64,000 nt of DNA from Sandaracinobacteroides sayramensis (GCF_022014495.1 NZ_JAKLSQ010000001.1:348739-412738), one strand, 5' to 3'. Shown: positions 9,026-19,030, counted from the first letter of the stretch. A program made the numbers and translations. The notes: generated by a model from the sequence alone, not told the origin.

Positions 9026-9066
9026 ATGTGATTCAAATCTTGATTCTCACATTTTGATGTGAGAAT
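9026..9066 (+). promoter_or_regulatory. Perfect palindrome plus a third half-site before the HTH-ribBX gene
   Basis: ATTCTCACAT (9043-9052) and ATGTGAGAAT (9057-9066) are perfect reverse complements around TTTG, and another ATGTGA lies at 9026-9031. The right arm contains GAGAA (9061-9065), the best ribosome-binding sequence for the ATG at 9075. As DNA it looks like an operator with several half-sites; as RNA it would be a hairpin hiding the ribosome-binding site. The next gene begins with its own helix-turn-helix domain, which makes autoregulation an attractive inference. The spacer is much AT-richer than its surroundings. Confidence 0.7.
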
Positions 9067-9074
9067 TGGATGGA

Positions 9075-10373
9075 ATGGCACAACAGCTTCTAGACCGGAT
9101 CCGCGCGCATCTTTCCGAAACCGGGCTTTCGCGCTCCGGCCTCGCCAGGGCGGCGGGGCTTCACGCTAACACGCTTCGCGATCTGGACCAGCCGGGCTGG
9201 AACCCGACGGCCGACACGCTTTCGAAGCTGGAGGCCTTCCTGACCGGCTCCGGCCCTTCGCCGCTGGTGCCGATCGAGGAGATCATCGCCGAGGCGCGAA
9301 ACGGCCGCATGTACATCCTCGTCGACGACGAGGACCGGGAGAATGAGGGCGACCTCATCATCCCGGCGCAGATGGCGACGCCCGACGCCATCAACTTCAT
9401 GGCGACGCACGGCCGCGGCCTCATCTGCCTGTCGCTCAGCAAGGCGCGGGTGGACCAGCTCGGCCTGCCGCTGATGAGCTCGATGAACCGCACGCGGCAC
9501 GAAACCGCCTTCACCGTTTCCATCGAGGCGAAGGACGGGGTGACGACGGGCATTTCGGCGGCCGACCGCGCACGCACGGTGGCGGTTGCGATCGACGGCT
9601 CCAAGCTGTCGGACTCGATCGTCACGCCGGGCCATGTCTTCCCGCTCGTCGCCCGCAACGGCGGCGTGCTGGTCCGCGCCGGCCACACCGAGGCGGCCGT
9701 CGATGTCTCGCGCCTCGCCGGCCTCAACCCCTCGGGCGTGATCTGCGAGATCATGAACGAGGACGGCACCATGGCCCGCCTCGACGACCTGATCCCCTTC
9801 GCCCGCCGGCATGGGCTGAAGATCGGCACCATCCGCGACCTGATCGCCTATCGGATGCGGCACGACCATCTGGTCGCCAAGGTCGCCGAGGTGGAGATCG
9901 AAAGCGAGCATGGCGGCCGCTGGACGGCGATGACCTACGCCAACACCGCCGAATATGCCGAGCATCTGGTGCTGATAAAGGGCCGCATCTCGCCGGAGAA
10001 GCCGACGCTGGTGCGCGTGCATGTGGTGAACGCCTTCGCCGACCTCTTCGCCGAGACCGGCGGCCGCGCCGGGCTGATCGGCCGCGCCATGGATGCCATC
10101 GCCGCGGAGGGCGCCGGAATCCTGATCCTGATCCGCGATTCGCGCAGCGACGGGCTTTCCCGGCAGATGAAGGCGCGCGGCGAGGGGGAATATAATACGG
10201 TGCGGGAACTGGGCGTCGGCTCGCAGATCCTGGTGGATCTGGGGGTGGCGGAAATGGAGCTTCTCACCACCGCCCCGCGCGCCTATGTGGGCCTGGAAGG
10301 CTATGGCCTGAAAGTGGTCGGCGAGCGGCCGCTTCTTGCGGAAAGCCCGCTTCCTGCGGATAACCGGGGGTAA
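9075..10373 (+). CDS. ribB: 3,4-dihydroxy-2-butanone-4-phosphate synthase with N-terminal HTH and degenerate RibA-like (RibX) domain
   Basis: 432 aa. Residues 1-60 form a Cro/CI-like helix-turn-helix ([20 protein letters not shown], then a [12 protein letters not shown] helix). Residues about 65-275 are a complete RibB that makes dihydroxybutanone phosphate from ribulose-5-phosphate: [11 protein letters not shown], the RHETAFTVS stretch and PGHVFPL are present. Residues about 285-410 align with GTP cyclohydrolase II but lack all three zinc cysteines (VNAFADLF replaces SECLTGDVF; no CDCG), as in the RibBX variant known in proteobacteria. GTP cyclohydrolase II must therefore be encoded elsewhere. 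ATG 9075 is chosen over TTG 9066, which lies inside the palindrome. It is followed closely by ribH. Confidence 0.92.
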   Translation: MAQQLLDRIRAHLSETGLSRSGLARAAGLHANTLRDLDQPGWNPTADTLSKLEAFLTGSGPSPLVPIEEIIAEARNGRMYILVDDEDRENEGDLIIPAQMATPDAINFMATHGRGLICLSLSKARVDQLGLPLMSSMNRTRHETAFTVSIEAKDGVTTGISAADRARTVAVAIDGSKLSDSIVTPGHVFPLVARNGGVLVRAGHTEAAVDVSRLAGLNPSGVICEIMNEDGTMARLDDLIPFARRHGLKIGTIRDLIAYRMRHDHLVAKVAEVEIESEHGGRWTAMTYANTAEYAEHLVLIKGRISPEKPTLVRVHVVNAFADLFAETGGRAGLIGRAMDAIAAEGAGILILIRDSRSDGLSRQMKARGEGEYNTVRELGVGSQILVDLGVAEMELLTTAPRAYVGLEGYGLKVVGERPLLAESPLPADNRG

Positions 10374-10378
10374 TCGAA

Positions 10379-10798
10379 ATGGCCAAGGTCCTTCTCGTCG
10401 GCGCCGGCTTCTACCGGCACATCTTCGAGCTGCAGCTGAAGGGCGCCATCGCGGCGCTGGAGGCTGGCGGCCACAAGCATGAACTGGTGGAAGTGCCCGG
10501 CGCGCTCGAAATTCCGGCGGCGATCGCGCTGGCGGCCGACAATGGCGGTTACGACGCCTTCGTGGCGCTGGGCTGCGTGATTCGCGGCGAAACCTATCAT
10601 TTCGAGATTGTCTCCAACGAAAGCGCTCGCGGCATCATGGCGCTGACGCTGGACGGGCTGGCCGTCGGCAACGGCATATTGACGGTCGAGAATGAGGCGC
10701 AGGCGCTCGTCCGCGCCGACCCGGCGCAGAAGAACAAGGCCGGCGAAGCGGTGGAGGCCGCGCTCGCCCTTCTGGAACTGCGCCGCCGCTTCGGCTGA
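10379..10798 (+). CDS. ribH: 6,7-dimethyl-8-ribityllumazine synthase
   Basis: Condenses the RibB product with the pyrimidine intermediate; forms pentameric or icosahedral assemblies. 139 aa, slightly short for the family. Motifs: [11 protein letters not shown] (about 41-51), [27 protein letters not shown] with the catalytic His, and [13 protein letters not shown]. It starts 5 bp after the ribBX stop, so ribE-ribBX-ribH are one unit. The nusB gene that often follows ribH is not here; lepA comes next. Confidence 0.95.
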   Translation: MAKVLLVGAGFYRHIFELQLKGAIAALEAGGHKHELVEVPGALEIPAAIALAADNGGYDAFVALGCVIRGETYHFEIVSNESARGIMALTLDGLAVGNGILTVENEAQALVRADPAQKNKAGEAVEAALALLELRRRFG

Positions 10799-10840
10799 GG
10801 GGGCATTCCCGCCGGGCGAAACTTGCTCTAGAGGGCGCGC

Positions 10841-12643
10841 ATGACGGCCCTTTCACATATCCGCAACTTCTCGATCATCGCCCATATCGACCATGGGAAG
10901 TCGACCCTCGCCGACCGGCTGATCCAGTCCACCGGCGGGCTTTCCGAGCGCGAGATGTCGGCGCAGGTGCTCGACAATATGGACATCGAGAAGGAGCGCG
11001 GAATCACCATCAAGGCGCAGACCGTGCGCCTCGACTACAAGGCGTCGGACGGGGAAAGCTATGTGCTGAACCTGATGGACACGCCGGGCCATGTCGACTT
11101 CGCCTATGAAGTCTCGCGCAGCCTCGCCGCCTGCGAGGGCGCGCTGCTGGTGGTGGATGCGGCGCAAGGGGTGGAGGCGCAGACGCTCGCCAACGTCTAC
11201 CAGTCGATCGAGCATGACCATGAGATCGTGCCCGTCATCAACAAGGTGGACCTGCCGTCCGCCGAGCCGGAAAAGGTGAAGGCCGAGATCGAGGAGGTGA
11301 TCGGCCTCGACGCGTCCGAAGCGGTGCTGGCCAGCGCCAAGACCGGAATCGGCATTACCGAGATACTGGAAGCGATCGTGAAGCGCATCCCGCCGCCCAA
11401 GGGGGATCGCGCCGCGCCGCTGAAGGCGATGCTGGTCGACAGCTGGTATGATCCTTATCTGGGCGTGGTGATCCTCGTCCGGGTGATCGACGGCGCTATC
11501 CGGAAGGGCCAGCAGATCAAGTTCATGGCCGGCGGCACCGAGCATCTGGTGGACCGCGTCGGCGCCTTCCGCCCGAAGATCGAGCAATTGCCGGAACTGG
11601 GGCCGGGCGAGATCGGCTTCATCACCGCGCAGATCAAGGAGATCGCCGAAGCGCGGGTGGGCGACACCATCACCGACGTGAAGAAGCCCGCCGCCGAGCC
11701 GCTGGCGGGTTTCCGCGAAGTGCAGCCGGTGGTGTTCTGCGGCCTGTTCCCGACCGACGCCGCCGATTTCGAGAAGCTGCGCGACAGCATCTACAAGCTT
11801 CGGCTGAACGACGCCTCGTTCAGCTTCGAGATGGAGACTTCCGCCGCGCTCGGCTTCGGCTTCCGCTGCGGCTTCCTCGGCCTCCTGCATCTGGAGATCA
11901 TCCAGGAGCGTTTGAGCCGCGAATATGACCTCGACCTTATCACCACTGCCCCGTCGGTCGTCTACAAAGTGCATCTGACGGACGGCGCGGTGATCGAACT
12001 GCACAACCCCGCCGACATGCCGGACCCGGTGAAGATCGACCATATGGAAGAGCCCTGGATCGAGGCCACCATCTATGTGCCCGACGAATATCTGGGCGCG
12101 ATCCTGAAGCTCTGCCAGGATCGGCGCGGCATCCAGAAGAACCTTACCTATGTCGGCGGCCGGGCGCAGCTCACCTACGAGCTGCCGCTCAACGAAGTGG
12201 TGTTCGACTTCTACGATCGGCTGAAGAGCATTTCGCGCGGCTATGCCAGCTTCGACTATCACCAGACCGGCTATCGCTCGGGCGATCTCGTCAAGATGTC
12301 GATCCTGGTGAACGGCGAGCAGGTGGACGCTCTGTCGATGATCGTCCACCGCGACGCGGCCGAGGCGCGCGGCCGCCACATGTGCGAGCGGCTGAAGGAT
12401 CTGATCCCCAGGCACCTCTTCAAGATTCCCATCCAGGCCGCCATCGGCGCCAAGGTGATCGCCCGCGAAACCATCGCCGCCTTGCGCAAGGACGTCACCG
12501 CCAAATGCTACGGCGGAGACATCAGCCGGAAGCGCAAGCTGCTGGAGAAGCAGAAGGAGGGGAAGAAGCGCATGCGCCAATATGGCAGCGTCGATATCCC
12601 GCAGGAGGCCTTCATCGCCGCGCTTCGGATGGGGGACGAATAA
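10841..12643 (+). CDS. lepA: Elongation factor 4 (LepA)
   Basis: Ribosome-associated GTPase acting on stalled or misassembled translation complexes. 600 aa with the full domain series: G1 [10 protein letters not shown] (about 14-23), switch region [11 protein letters not shown]3 DTPGHVDF, G4 NKVDLPSA, then the EF-G-like domains and the LepA-specific C-terminal domain with [31 protein letters not shown] sequence 20 bp before the ATG may be a -10 element. The stop is followed after one base by the DUF4268 gene. Confidence 0.97.
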   Translation: MTALSHIRNFSIIAHIDHGKSTLADRLIQSTGGLSEREMSAQVLDNMDIEKERGITIKAQTVRLDYKASDGESYVLNLMDTPGHVDFAYEVSRSLAACEGALLVVDAAQGVEAQTLANVYQSIEHDHEIVPVINKVDLPSAEPEKVKAEIEEVIGLDASEAVLASAKTGIGITEILEAIVKRIPPPKGDRAAPLKAMLVDSWYDPYLGVVILVRVIDGAIRKGQQIKFMAGGTEHLVDRVGAFRPKIEQLPELGPGEIGFITAQIKEIAEARVGDTITDVKKPAAEPLAGFREVQPVVFCGLFPTDAADFEKLRDSIYKLRLNDASFSFEMETSAALGFGFRCGFLGLLHLEIIQERLSREYDLDLITTAPSVVYKVHLTDGAVIELHNPADMPDPVKIDHMEEPWIEATIYVPDEYLGAILKLCQDRRGIQKNLTYVGGRAQLTYELPLNEVVFDFYDRLKSISRGYASFDYHQTGYRSGDLVKMSILVNGEQVDALSMIVHRDAAEARGRHMCERLKDLIPRHLFKIPIQAAIGAKVIARETIAALRKDVTAKCYGGDISRKRKLLEKQKEGKKRMRQYGSVDIPQEAFIAALRMGDE

Positions 12644-12644
12644 T

Positions 12645-13622
12645 ATGAGCATAAGTGAATTGGCGTTGGGGCGGCTGGAGCGAGTGGAATTACGCAGCAT
12701 CTGGGCAAACGAAGCAGGAGGCTTCACACCATGGCTCGCGCGCGAGGACAATCTGGCGACCCTTGCCGACACGCTGGGCCTTGAACTTGAACTGGAAGCG
12801 CAGGAACAGTCCGTGGGACCATTCCGGGCAGATCTTTTGTGCAAGGATATCGCCACCGATAGCTGGGTGCTGATCGAGAATCAGCTTGAGCGTACCGATC
12901 ACACTCACCTCGGCCAGTTGCTTACCTACGCTTCGGGCCTCTCGGCCGTCACCATCGTCTGGATCGCCGCGCGATTCACCGAAGAACATCGCTCGACGCT
13001 GGACTGGCTCAACCGGATCACCGACGAGCATTTCCGCTTCTTCGGCCTTGAGGTGGAACTCTGGCGGATAAGCTCCTCCCCGGCGGCGCCGAAGTTCAAC
13101 ATCGTTTCCAAGCCGAACGACTGGTCGCGCGCGGTGGCGCAGGCGGCGCGGAGCATCGACGATGGCGCGCTTTCCGAGCTTCACCTGATGCAACGCGATT
13201 ATTGGGCTGGGCTGCACACGGCTCTGGAACAACTTGGTGGACCGCTTCGAGGGAGACGCACGCCGCAGCCACAATCGTGGATGGCTTATCGGATCGGCAG
13301 AACAGGTTTCAGCATAAGCGCCGTTATACAAACTCAAAAAAAGCATTTGCGTGCAGAGCTTTATCTAACAGGCAACAGGGCGAAGGCTCATTTCCATGCG
13401 CTCGAAGCGCATAAAGCGGAAATTGAACAGTCATTCGGCCGCCCGTTGCAATGGCATGAACTGCCGGATGGAAAAGAGAGCAAGATCAATCTGGTGCTGG
13501 AAGAGACCGACCCGACGAACCGGGCTGACTGGCCACGTCAACATGCCTGGCTTGCCGAACAGTTGAATGCCCTACATCGGCTGTTCGCCCATCGCGTAAG
13601 GCAGCTTTCCGTCGCCCCATAG
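12645..13622 (+). CDS. DUF4268 domain-containing protein, possible PD-(D/E)XK nuclease-like
   Basis: 325 aa. The N-terminal half (ANEAGGFTPWLAREDNLATL, RADLLCKD, then VLIENQLERTDHTHLGQLLTYASG) matches the conserved core found in DUF4268 proteins; the Asp plus Glu-x-Gln arrangement recalls PD-(D/E)XK nuclease cores, but nuclease activity is an inference. The C-terminal half (about 200-320) is the DUF4268 region. ATG at 12645 is one base after the lepA stop, implying coupling. Codon use towards the 3' half (positions 13300-13450) is AT-richer than the neighbourhood, which suggests acquisition by transfer. Such proteins often occur in accessory or defence contexts, but no partner gene is present here. 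Confidence 0.75.
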   Translation: MSISELALGRLERVELRSIWANEAGGFTPWLAREDNLATLADTLGLELELEAQEQSVGPFRADLLCKDIATDSWVLIENQLERTDHTHLGQLLTYASGLSAVTIVWIAARFTEEHRSTLDWLNRITDEHFRFFGLEVELWRISSSPAAPKFNIVSKPNDWSRAVAQAARSIDDGALSELHLMQRDYWAGLHTALEQLGGPLRGRRTPQPQSWMAYRIGRTGFSISAVIQTQKKHLRAELYLTGNRAKAHFHALEAHKAEIEQSFGRPLQWHELPDGKESKINLVLEETDPTNRADWPRQHAWLAEQLNALHRLFAHRVRQLSVAP

Positions 13623-13691
13623 ATGTTTCAGTCTGATTCGGATGCCTGCGGCAGGTCTTTCGACAGTATTGCTTCAGCTTCGGCTAAGTGT

Positions 13692-15341
13692 TCAGGCCCG
13701 CGCATTGTGCCGGGCGGCGTGCCTTCCGGCGAGGAAGCCGAACACCATCGCCGGGCCGATCGTGCCGCCCGCCCCGCCATAGGTCATGCCGAAGGGCGAG
13801 GCCATGGCGTTGCCGGCCGCATAAAGGCCCTCGATCGGCTGGCCGTCCAGGTGCATCACCCGCCCTTCGGCGTCGGTCTGCGGCCCGCCCTTGGTGCCCA
13901 GCCCCGAGGGCAGCATTTCCACCGCATACCAGGGGCCGGGGCCGATCGGGCCGAGCGTCGCGCGTTTCTGCCCCTTCCACGCCGGGTCGCCCCACCAGCG
14001 GTCGTGCGCGCTTTCGCCGCGCTGGAAGTCCGCGTCGTGGCCGGCTTCGACATGGGCGTTGAAGCGGGCGACCGTCTCGTCCAGCGCGCCGGCCGGGATG
14101 CCGAGCTTCAGCGCCAGACCATCCAATGTTTCAGCGGCTGTGATCCAGTCGGGCGCGCTCGCCGTTCCGCCGTTCAGCCCGTCCTTCATGCCGCCGGCGA
14201 AGCCGTAGCGGTCGAAATAGCGTTGGTCGAAGACGACCCAGCAAGGCAGGTTGCGGTAGGTGCCGGAGGCCGTGTCCTGCTCCTGCATGGCGGCGCCCAC
14301 CGCATTGTAGTTGGCGGCCTCGTTCATGAACCGCCGGCCGGCGCGGTTGACGATGATGGCGCCGGGCAGCCCCCGCGCCGAGCTGATGATCTGCCGCCCG
14401 GTCGACACCAGCGTGTCGGGAACCACCACCGAGGTCTGCCACCAGGCCTCGCGCATGTTGCCCAGCATCGCGCCCGCCTTCATCGCCATCACCAGCCCGT
14501 CGCCGGTGTTGGTCGGCACCGAGACCGGATGCGTCAGCGGCCCGCGCAGGAAGGCGCGCACGAAGCGCTCGTTCCATTCGAAGCCGCCGGTGGCGATCAC
14601 CACATTGCGGGCGGCGATCACCCGTTCGCCCCCTTCATGCTCCACCCGCACCCCGGTCACACGGCCGTTCGAGAGGATCAGTTCCACCGCCCGATGCCCG
14701 GTCAGCGGCTCTATTCCCCGATCGAGGCAGCCCTTCAGCAGCCGGCCGATCAGCGCATGGCCAAGCCCGCGCTCGTCCTCGGCGATCCGGCGCTGCTTCA
14801 CTTCCGGCGGCATCGGCACCGGCACCGGCTGGCCCAGCGTCGTCTCGCCGATGGCGATATGGATGTCAGGGAAATAGGGCGAGACTTCCACACGCGCCGC
14901 CCACTCTCCCAGCTCATGATAGGAAAAGGGCGGGCACTCCAGAGTGCGCCCACCCTCGGCCTTTCCGCCGGGAACCTCGGGGTGATAGTCGGGAAAATCA
15001 GCCACGCAGTAGAAGCTGACCGGCGTGCGCTCTTCCAGGAATCGCACCATTTCCGGGCCGGCGTCGACATAGGCGGCGGCCAGATCCTCGGAGATGAGGC
15101 CGTTCGACAGGGCGCCGATATAGGTGAGGGCTTCCTCCCGGCTGTCGCTGCGGCCGGCCGCCTTCTGGTGCGGCGTGTTGGGAATCCAGATCATCCCGCC
15201 CGACCAGGCGGTGGTGCCGCCCACCCGATCGGACTTTTCCAGAACGCCCACTTTCGCGCCATGCTCGTGCGCGGCGATCGCCGCGGTCAAGCCGGCGGCA
15301 CCCGTGCCCAGCACGAGCACGTCGAAGCCTTCCTCCGCCAT
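13692..15341 (-). CDS. FAD-dependent oxidoreductase (fumarate reductase/3-ketosteroid dehydrogenase-like)
   Basis: 549 aa flavoprotein. The N-terminal Rossmann motif LVLGTGAAGLTAAIAAHEHGAKVGVLEKSDRVGGTTAWSGG binds FAD; VIATGGFEWN is the second nucleotide motif, and the C-terminal GLYAAGNAMASPFGMTYGGAGGTIGPAMVFG closes the FAD site. This pattern is that of the FAD_binding_2 family, which includes 3-ketosteroid delta-1-dehydrogenases and flavocytochrome c-like enzymes. The substrate cannot be told from sequence. It stands alone between the DUF4268 gene and the AI-2E transporter. Confidence 0.85.
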   Translation of the reverse strand: MAEEGFDVLVLGTGAAGLTAAIAAHEHGAKVGVLEKSDRVGGTTAWSGGMIWIPNTPHQKAAGRSDSREEALTYIGALSNGLISEDLAAAYVDAGPEMVRFLEERTPVSFYCVADFPDYHPEVPGGKAEGGRTLECPPFSYHELGEWAARVEVSPYFPDIHIAIGETTLGQPVPVPMPPEVKQRRIAEDERGLGHALIGRLLKGCLDRGIEPLTGHRAVELILSNGRVTGVRVEHEGGERVIAARNVVIATGGFEWNERFVRAFLRGPLTHPVSVPTNTGDGLVMAMKAGAMLGNMREAWWQTSVVVPDTLVSTGRQIISSARGLPGAIIVNRAGRRFMNEAANYNAVGAAMQEQDTASGTYRNLPCWVVFDQRYFDRYGFAGGMKDGLNGGTASAPDWITAAETLDGLALKLGIPAGALDETVARFNAHVEAGHDADFQRGESAHDRWWGDPAWKGQKRATLGPIGPGPWYAVEMLPSGLGTKGGPQTDAEGRVMHLDGQPIEGLYAAGNAMASPFGMTYGGAGGTIGPAMVFGFLAGRHAARHNARA

Positions 15342-15449
15342 CTGTCCTCCACCATCAAGTCCGCCCGGCGCGTCTCCCGCGCGCCGGACCGTTGCGGCAA
15401 AGGATGGTCAAAATTTCACCCAGGCGCAATATCTGCGCGAAAATAGACT

Positions 15450-16478
15450 TCAGTCTTCCAGCGGGCGCCCCAGCGCTTCCTTCACATAGAGCTCGCGGGT
15501 GAGCACATAGCTGGCGACCAGAATCGGCCCGCCCAACAGCACGCCGATCGGCCCCAGCAGCGCGCCGACCGCCAGCAGGCCGAACAGGGTGAGGGCCGGC
15601 GGCACCTTCACCGTATGCTGCATGATGAGCGGCTCGATCACGCTGCCCGCCAGTTGCTGCACCACCAGATAGAGGAGGATCGTGCTCCAGAGCACCGTGC
15701 CACCAATGGTGAGCGCCACCAATATGCCGACCGCCGCGCCGATCAGCGGCCCGATCATCGGGATGAAGCCGGCGATACCGGCGATCAGGCCCAGCGCCAC
15801 CGGCGTGGGCACGCCGATCACCGCCAGCCCGATCATGATGGCGGTCGCGGTGAAGAGCATCGAAATCAATTGCCCCTTCAACCAGGCCCGCAGCGAATAG
15901 CCGGTGCGGCCGATCGCCCGGTTGAGCGCGTCCGCCCGCTCCGGCGGGAACAGCATCAGAACGCCTGTCTGATAGACGCCGGGCTGCGCCGCCAGATAGA
16001 TTCCGCCCAATGTCGCCAGCAGCAGCCCCGAAATGGCGCCGCTCACCCCGGTCACCACATTGCCGAGAACGGCAATGATGGTGCCGCCGCTCGGCACGGA
16101 GCGGGAGAGTTGCGCGTTCACCTGCGCCTCATAGCCGCTGGCGGAAATCAGGCGGCGCAGATCGTCCCAGGCGGCCGGCAGCTTCGCGCCGAGCTCGCCT
16201 AGCTGCGCCGCGATTTCATGGCCGAAGAAATAGAAGAGCGCGCCGATCAGCCCGAACAGCGAGAGCGTCGCCGCGGCGAGCGCCATGCGATGCCCGAGCC
16301 CACTGAACCGTTCGATCCGGTGCGCGAGCGCGTTCAAGATGATGCCGACGAGCACGCCGGCAAAGACCAGCAGCAGGATATCGTGCATGCGCCAGAGGCC
16401 GAAGGCCAGCGCCACGATCAGCACGGCAATTCCCACCCGGACGGCGAATTCGCCCCGCCCGATCTGTGAGGCCGTCAC
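15450..16478 (-). CDS. AI-2E family transporter (PerM-like membrane protein)
   Basis: 342 aa with about eight hydrophobic segments, including the N-terminal pair (about 12-60), a long soluble loop (about 95-150) and the conserved GFIPMIGPLIGAAVGILVAL block near residue 245. The family contains TqsA/YdiK/PerM proteins; some members export autoinducer-2 or act as Na+/H+ antiporters, so the substrate is uncertain. The start is taken as GTG at 16478, 5 bp after the lepB stop, with AGGA upstream; the frame stays open upstream inside lepB. It is probably the last gene of the pyrE-pdxJ-acpS-lepB operon. Confidence 0.85.
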   Translation of the reverse strand: MTASQIGRGEFAVRVGIAVLIVALAFGLWRMHDILLLVFAGVLVGIILNALAHRIERFSGLGHRMALAAATLSLFGLIGALFYFFGHEIAAQLGELGAKLPAAWDDLRRLISASGYEAQVNAQLSRSVPSGGTIIAVLGNVVTGVSGAISGLLLATLGGIYLAAQPGVYQTGVLMLFPPERADALNRAIGRTGYSLRAWLKGQLISMLFTATAIMIGLAVIGVPTPVALGLIAGIAGFIPMIGPLIGAAVGILVALTIGGTVLWSTILLYLVVQQLAGSVIEPLIMQHTVKVPPALTLFGLLAVGALLGPIGVLLGGPILVASYVLTRELYVKEALGRPLED

Positions 16479-16483
16479 CGGGC

Positions 16484-17317
16484 TCAGTTCCTGAGGCTCA
16501 GGAACGCCCGATCCCCTCTCAGCGCCCCCCACCAGGTGAGCGGATTGATCGTCTGCGAGCCGTCGAGCGAGAAGGTCGTGAACTCGGCGCGGCCGACGAT
16601 ATTCTCCCACGGCACCAGCCCCAGCCCGCCGATTTCCGGCGGCACGCGGCTGTCCATCGAATTGTCGCGGTTGTCGCCCATCAGGAACAGATGCCCTTCG
16701 GGCACCGTGACGGGGCCGAAATTGTCCCGCTCGGTCAGCGCCATGTCCAGCGTGTCATACTGGCGGCCGTTGGACAGCGTTTCGCGATAGGTGGGGAAAC
16801 GGCAGACCGGGAGACCGTCGGCGCCCATGCCCCGGAATTGCGGCATATAGGGGCAGTCGGTGTTGGGCGTCACCAGCAGCTCGGTTTCCGGCCGGCGTTC
16901 GCGCGGCAGGCGCTTGCCGTTCAGCCACAGTTCGCCGTCGCGCATTTCGACGGTATCGCCGGGCAGGCCGATCACCCGCTTGATCCAGTCCGCCCCGTCG
17001 GACGGGCTCTTGATGACGATGATGTCCCCCTGTTCCGGCATGCTGCCGAAAAGCCGGCCCGGAATATGCGGCAGGATCGGCACCGAAGGCGACAGGTAGG
17101 AAAAGCCGTAGGGGAATTTGGAGACGATCAGCCGGTCGCCCACCAGCAGGTTCGCCATCATCGATTCCGACGGGATGTAGAAGGGCTTGGCGACGAAGCT
17201 GTGCACGCCCAGCACGATCAGGATCAGCATCGCCCATTGCTTCAGTTCGCGCCCCCAAGAAAAGGGCTCCTTCGGCGGGCTGGAGGGCTTCGAAAGGTCG
17301 GGCGCGGAAGCGTTCAT
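16484..17317 (-). CDS. lepB: Signal peptidase I
   Basis: 277 aa inner-membrane serine/lysine protease that cleaves Sec and Tat signal peptides. One clear N-terminal transmembrane segment (about 28-45). Catalytic motifs: box B with [13 protein letters not shown] (nucleophilic Ser), box D with [14 protein letters not shown] (general-base Lys) and box [12 protein letters not shown]. The ATG overlaps the acpS stop by 4 bp. Functionally it serves the many exported proteins encoded in this window. Confidence 0.96.
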   Translation of the reverse strand: MNASAPDLSKPSSPPKEPFSWGRELKQWAMLILIVLGVHSFVAKPFYIPSESMMANLLVGDRLIVSKFPYGFSYLSPSVPILPHIPGRLFGSMPEQGDIIVIKSPSDGADWIKRVIGLPGDTVEMRDGELWLNGKRLPRERRPETELLVTPNTDCPYMPQFRGMGADGLPVCRFPTYRETLSNGRQYDTLDMALTERDNFGPVTVPEGHLFLMGDNRDNSMDSRVPPEIGGLGLVPWENIVGRAEFTTFSLDGSQTINPLTWWGALRGDRAFLSLRN

Positions 17318-17733
17318 GCGGGACTCGCGGTTATGAGCACGATCGCCTGTGCCCAGGGATGGTCGTCTGTCAGCGTGACGTGAATGTCGGCCTTATGCCC
17401 CGGCGGGGTGATGGCGGCAAGGCGGACGGCCGCGCCGCCGGTCAGGCTGAGCGTCGGCCGGCCGGAGGCAAGGTTCACCACGCCGATGTCCCGGAAGAAC
17501 ACGCCGTCGCGAAACCCCGTGCCCAGCGCCTTCGAGGCCGCCTCCTTGGCGGCGAAACGCTTGGCGTAGGTGCCGATGCGCGTCAGCTCGCGGCGGTTCG
17601 CCTTCGCCTGTTCCAGCGGGGTGAAGATGCGGTTGATGAAACGGTCGCCGAAGCGGTCGATCGAGGCGGCGATCCGCTCGATGTTGCACAGGTCGTTGCC
17701 CAGCCCGATCACCACCAGCCCGTTCGGAATCAT
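17314..17733 (-). CDS. acpS: Holo-[acyl-carrier-protein] synthase
   Basis: 139 aa. Transfers 4'-phosphopantetheine from CoA to the acyl carrier protein for fatty acid synthesis. Motifs: [15 protein letters not shown] (magnesium-binding Asp) at the N-terminus and the [17 protein letters not shown] signature (about 57-73). Starts with ATG in a 4-bp overlap with pdxJ and overlaps lepB at its own end. The conserved pdxJ-acpS-lepB order supports the call. Confidence 0.96.
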   Translation of the reverse strand: MIPNGLVVIGLGNDLCNIERIAASIDRFGDRFINRIFTPLEQAKANRRELTRIGTYAKRFAAKEAASKALGTGFRDGVFFRDIGVVNLASGRPTLSLTGGAAVRLAAITPPGHKADIHVTLTDDHPWAQAIVLITASPA

Positions 17734-18452
17734 GCGGCCCGCGCCTCGTCCATCAACTGGCGCATATGGCCGATGGAAGCTTCCAGCCCGATGAACAAGG
17801 CTTCGCCGATCAGGAAGTGGCCGATGTTGAGTTCGGCGAGGTCCGGGATTGCGGCCACCGCGCCGACATTGTCGAAGGTCAGGCCGTGGCCGGCATGCAC
17901 TTCCAGCCCCAGCGAGGCGGCGAGCGCCGCGCCCGCCTCCAGTTTCGCGAGCGCGCCCTCCTCGCCATGGGCATAGGGCCCCGTGTGCAGCTCCACCACC
18001 GGCGCCCCCAGCCGCGCCGCCATCTCGATCTGGCGCGGATCGGGGGCGATGAACAGGGAGACGCGGATTCCGGCGCCCGAAAGCCGCTCGACGAGCGGCG
18101 CCAGATGGTTGTGCTGGCCGGCGGCGTCCAGCCCGCCTTCGGTCGTCCGCTCGGCGCGACGCTCCGGCACGATGCAGGCGGCGTGCGGCCGATGCTTCAG
18201 CGCGATCGCCAGCATCTCGTCCGTCGCCGCCATTTCGAGGTTGAGCGGCAGGGCGATGCCCGTCACCAGCTCGGCGATGTCGGTATCCGTCATGTGCCGG
18301 CGATCCTCGCGCAGATGCGCGGTGATACCGTCGGCGCCGGCGGCGGTCGCCAGTTCCGCCGCCCTGAGCGGGCTGGGGTGCGCGCCGCCACGGGCGTTCC
18401 TTATGGTCGCCACATGGTCGATATTCACCCCGAGCCGCAATCGTCGCGTCAC
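17730..18452 (-). CDS. pdxJ: Pyridoxine 5'-phosphate synthase
   Basis: 240 aa TIM-barrel enzyme that condenses 1-deoxyxylulose-5-phosphate with aminoacetone phosphate to pyridoxine phosphate. N-terminal [38 protein letters not shown] and [10 protein letters not shown] are family signatures. The start is GTG in a GTGA overlap with the pyrE stop. pdxH, the next enzyme of the B6 pathway, lies at 36943 in a different unit. Confidence 0.96.
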   Translation of the reverse strand: MTRRLRLGVNIDHVATIRNARGGAHPSPLRAAELATAAGADGITAHLREDRRHMTDTDIAELVTGIALPLNLEMAATDEMLAIALKHRPHAACIVPERRAERTTEGGLDAAGQHNHLAPLVERLSGAGIRVSLFIAPDPRQIEMAARLGAPVVELHTGPYAHGEEGALAKLEAGAALAASLGLEVHAGHGLTFDNVGAVAAIPDLAELNIGHFLIGEALFIGLEASIGHMRQLMDEARAA

Positions 18453-19030
18453 GCGGCGCGGCTCCCGGGCTTCACGGCCGGGATGACGGCCAGTTCCTGC
18501 GGCAGATTGTCCGGCTCGTAAGAGGGAACCGCCAGACGGATGAGCGGCGTGAAGGGCACGCCCAGGTCGGCGGTGCCGGCCGAGCGATCGACGAGGCTGG
18601 CGGCGTGGATCACCTTGCCGCCGGCCGCTTCCACCGCCGCGATGGCCTCCCGGCTGGAAAGGCCGGTCGTCACCACATCCTCCATCAGGATCGCGTGCGT
18701 GCCCGGCTCCAGCCGGAAGCCCCGGCGCAGCTCGAAGCTGCCGGTCGGCCGCTCGACGAACATGGATTGCAGCCCGAGGGCGCGCGCCAGTTCATAGCCG
18801 CAGATGAGGCCGCCCATCGCGGGGGCGACCACCACTTTCGCCCTTGCCTTCACTTCGGCGGGAATCTTCGCGGCCAGCGCCTGCGCCAGCCGTTCGGCCC
18901 GCGCAGGGTCCATCAACACCCGCGCGCATTGCAGGTAGCGTGGGCTGCGCAGCCCGGAGGACAGGATGAAATGCCCTTCCAGAAGGGCATCGGCCGCGCG
19001 GAACTCCGCGAGAATCTCGTCGTCGGTCAT
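18449..19030 (-). CDS. pyrE: Orotate phosphoribosyltransferase
   Basis: 193 aa. Joins orotate to PRPP to give OMP. The PRPP-binding signature [17 protein letters not shown] is clear (about residues 116-132), with [14 protein letters not shown] near the N-terminus. ATG at 19030 ([10 protein letters not shown]) is preferred over an upstream TTG at 19039. It is the first gene of the overlapping pyrE-pdxJ-acpS-lepB unit. Confidence 0.95.
   Translation of the reverse strand: MTDDEILAEFRAADALLEGHFILSSGLRSPRYLQCARVLMDPARAERLAQALAAKIPAEVKARAKVVVAPAMGGLICGYELARALGLQSMFVERPTGSFELRRGFRLEPGTHAILMEDVVTTGLSSREAIAAVEAAGGKVIHAASLVDRSAGTADLGVPFTPLIRLAVPSYEPDNLPQELAVIPAVKPGSRAA

Noticed and set aside
9046-9063. 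CRP/FNR-type site in the ribBX palindrome
   Set aside because: The half-sites are in the order TCACA-N6-TGTGA, the reverse of the CRP arrangement TGTGA-N6-TCACA.
13623-15446. 607-codon open frame on the plus strand
   Set aside because: Antisense to the FAD oxidoreductase, which has clear cofactor motifs; the shadow product has none.
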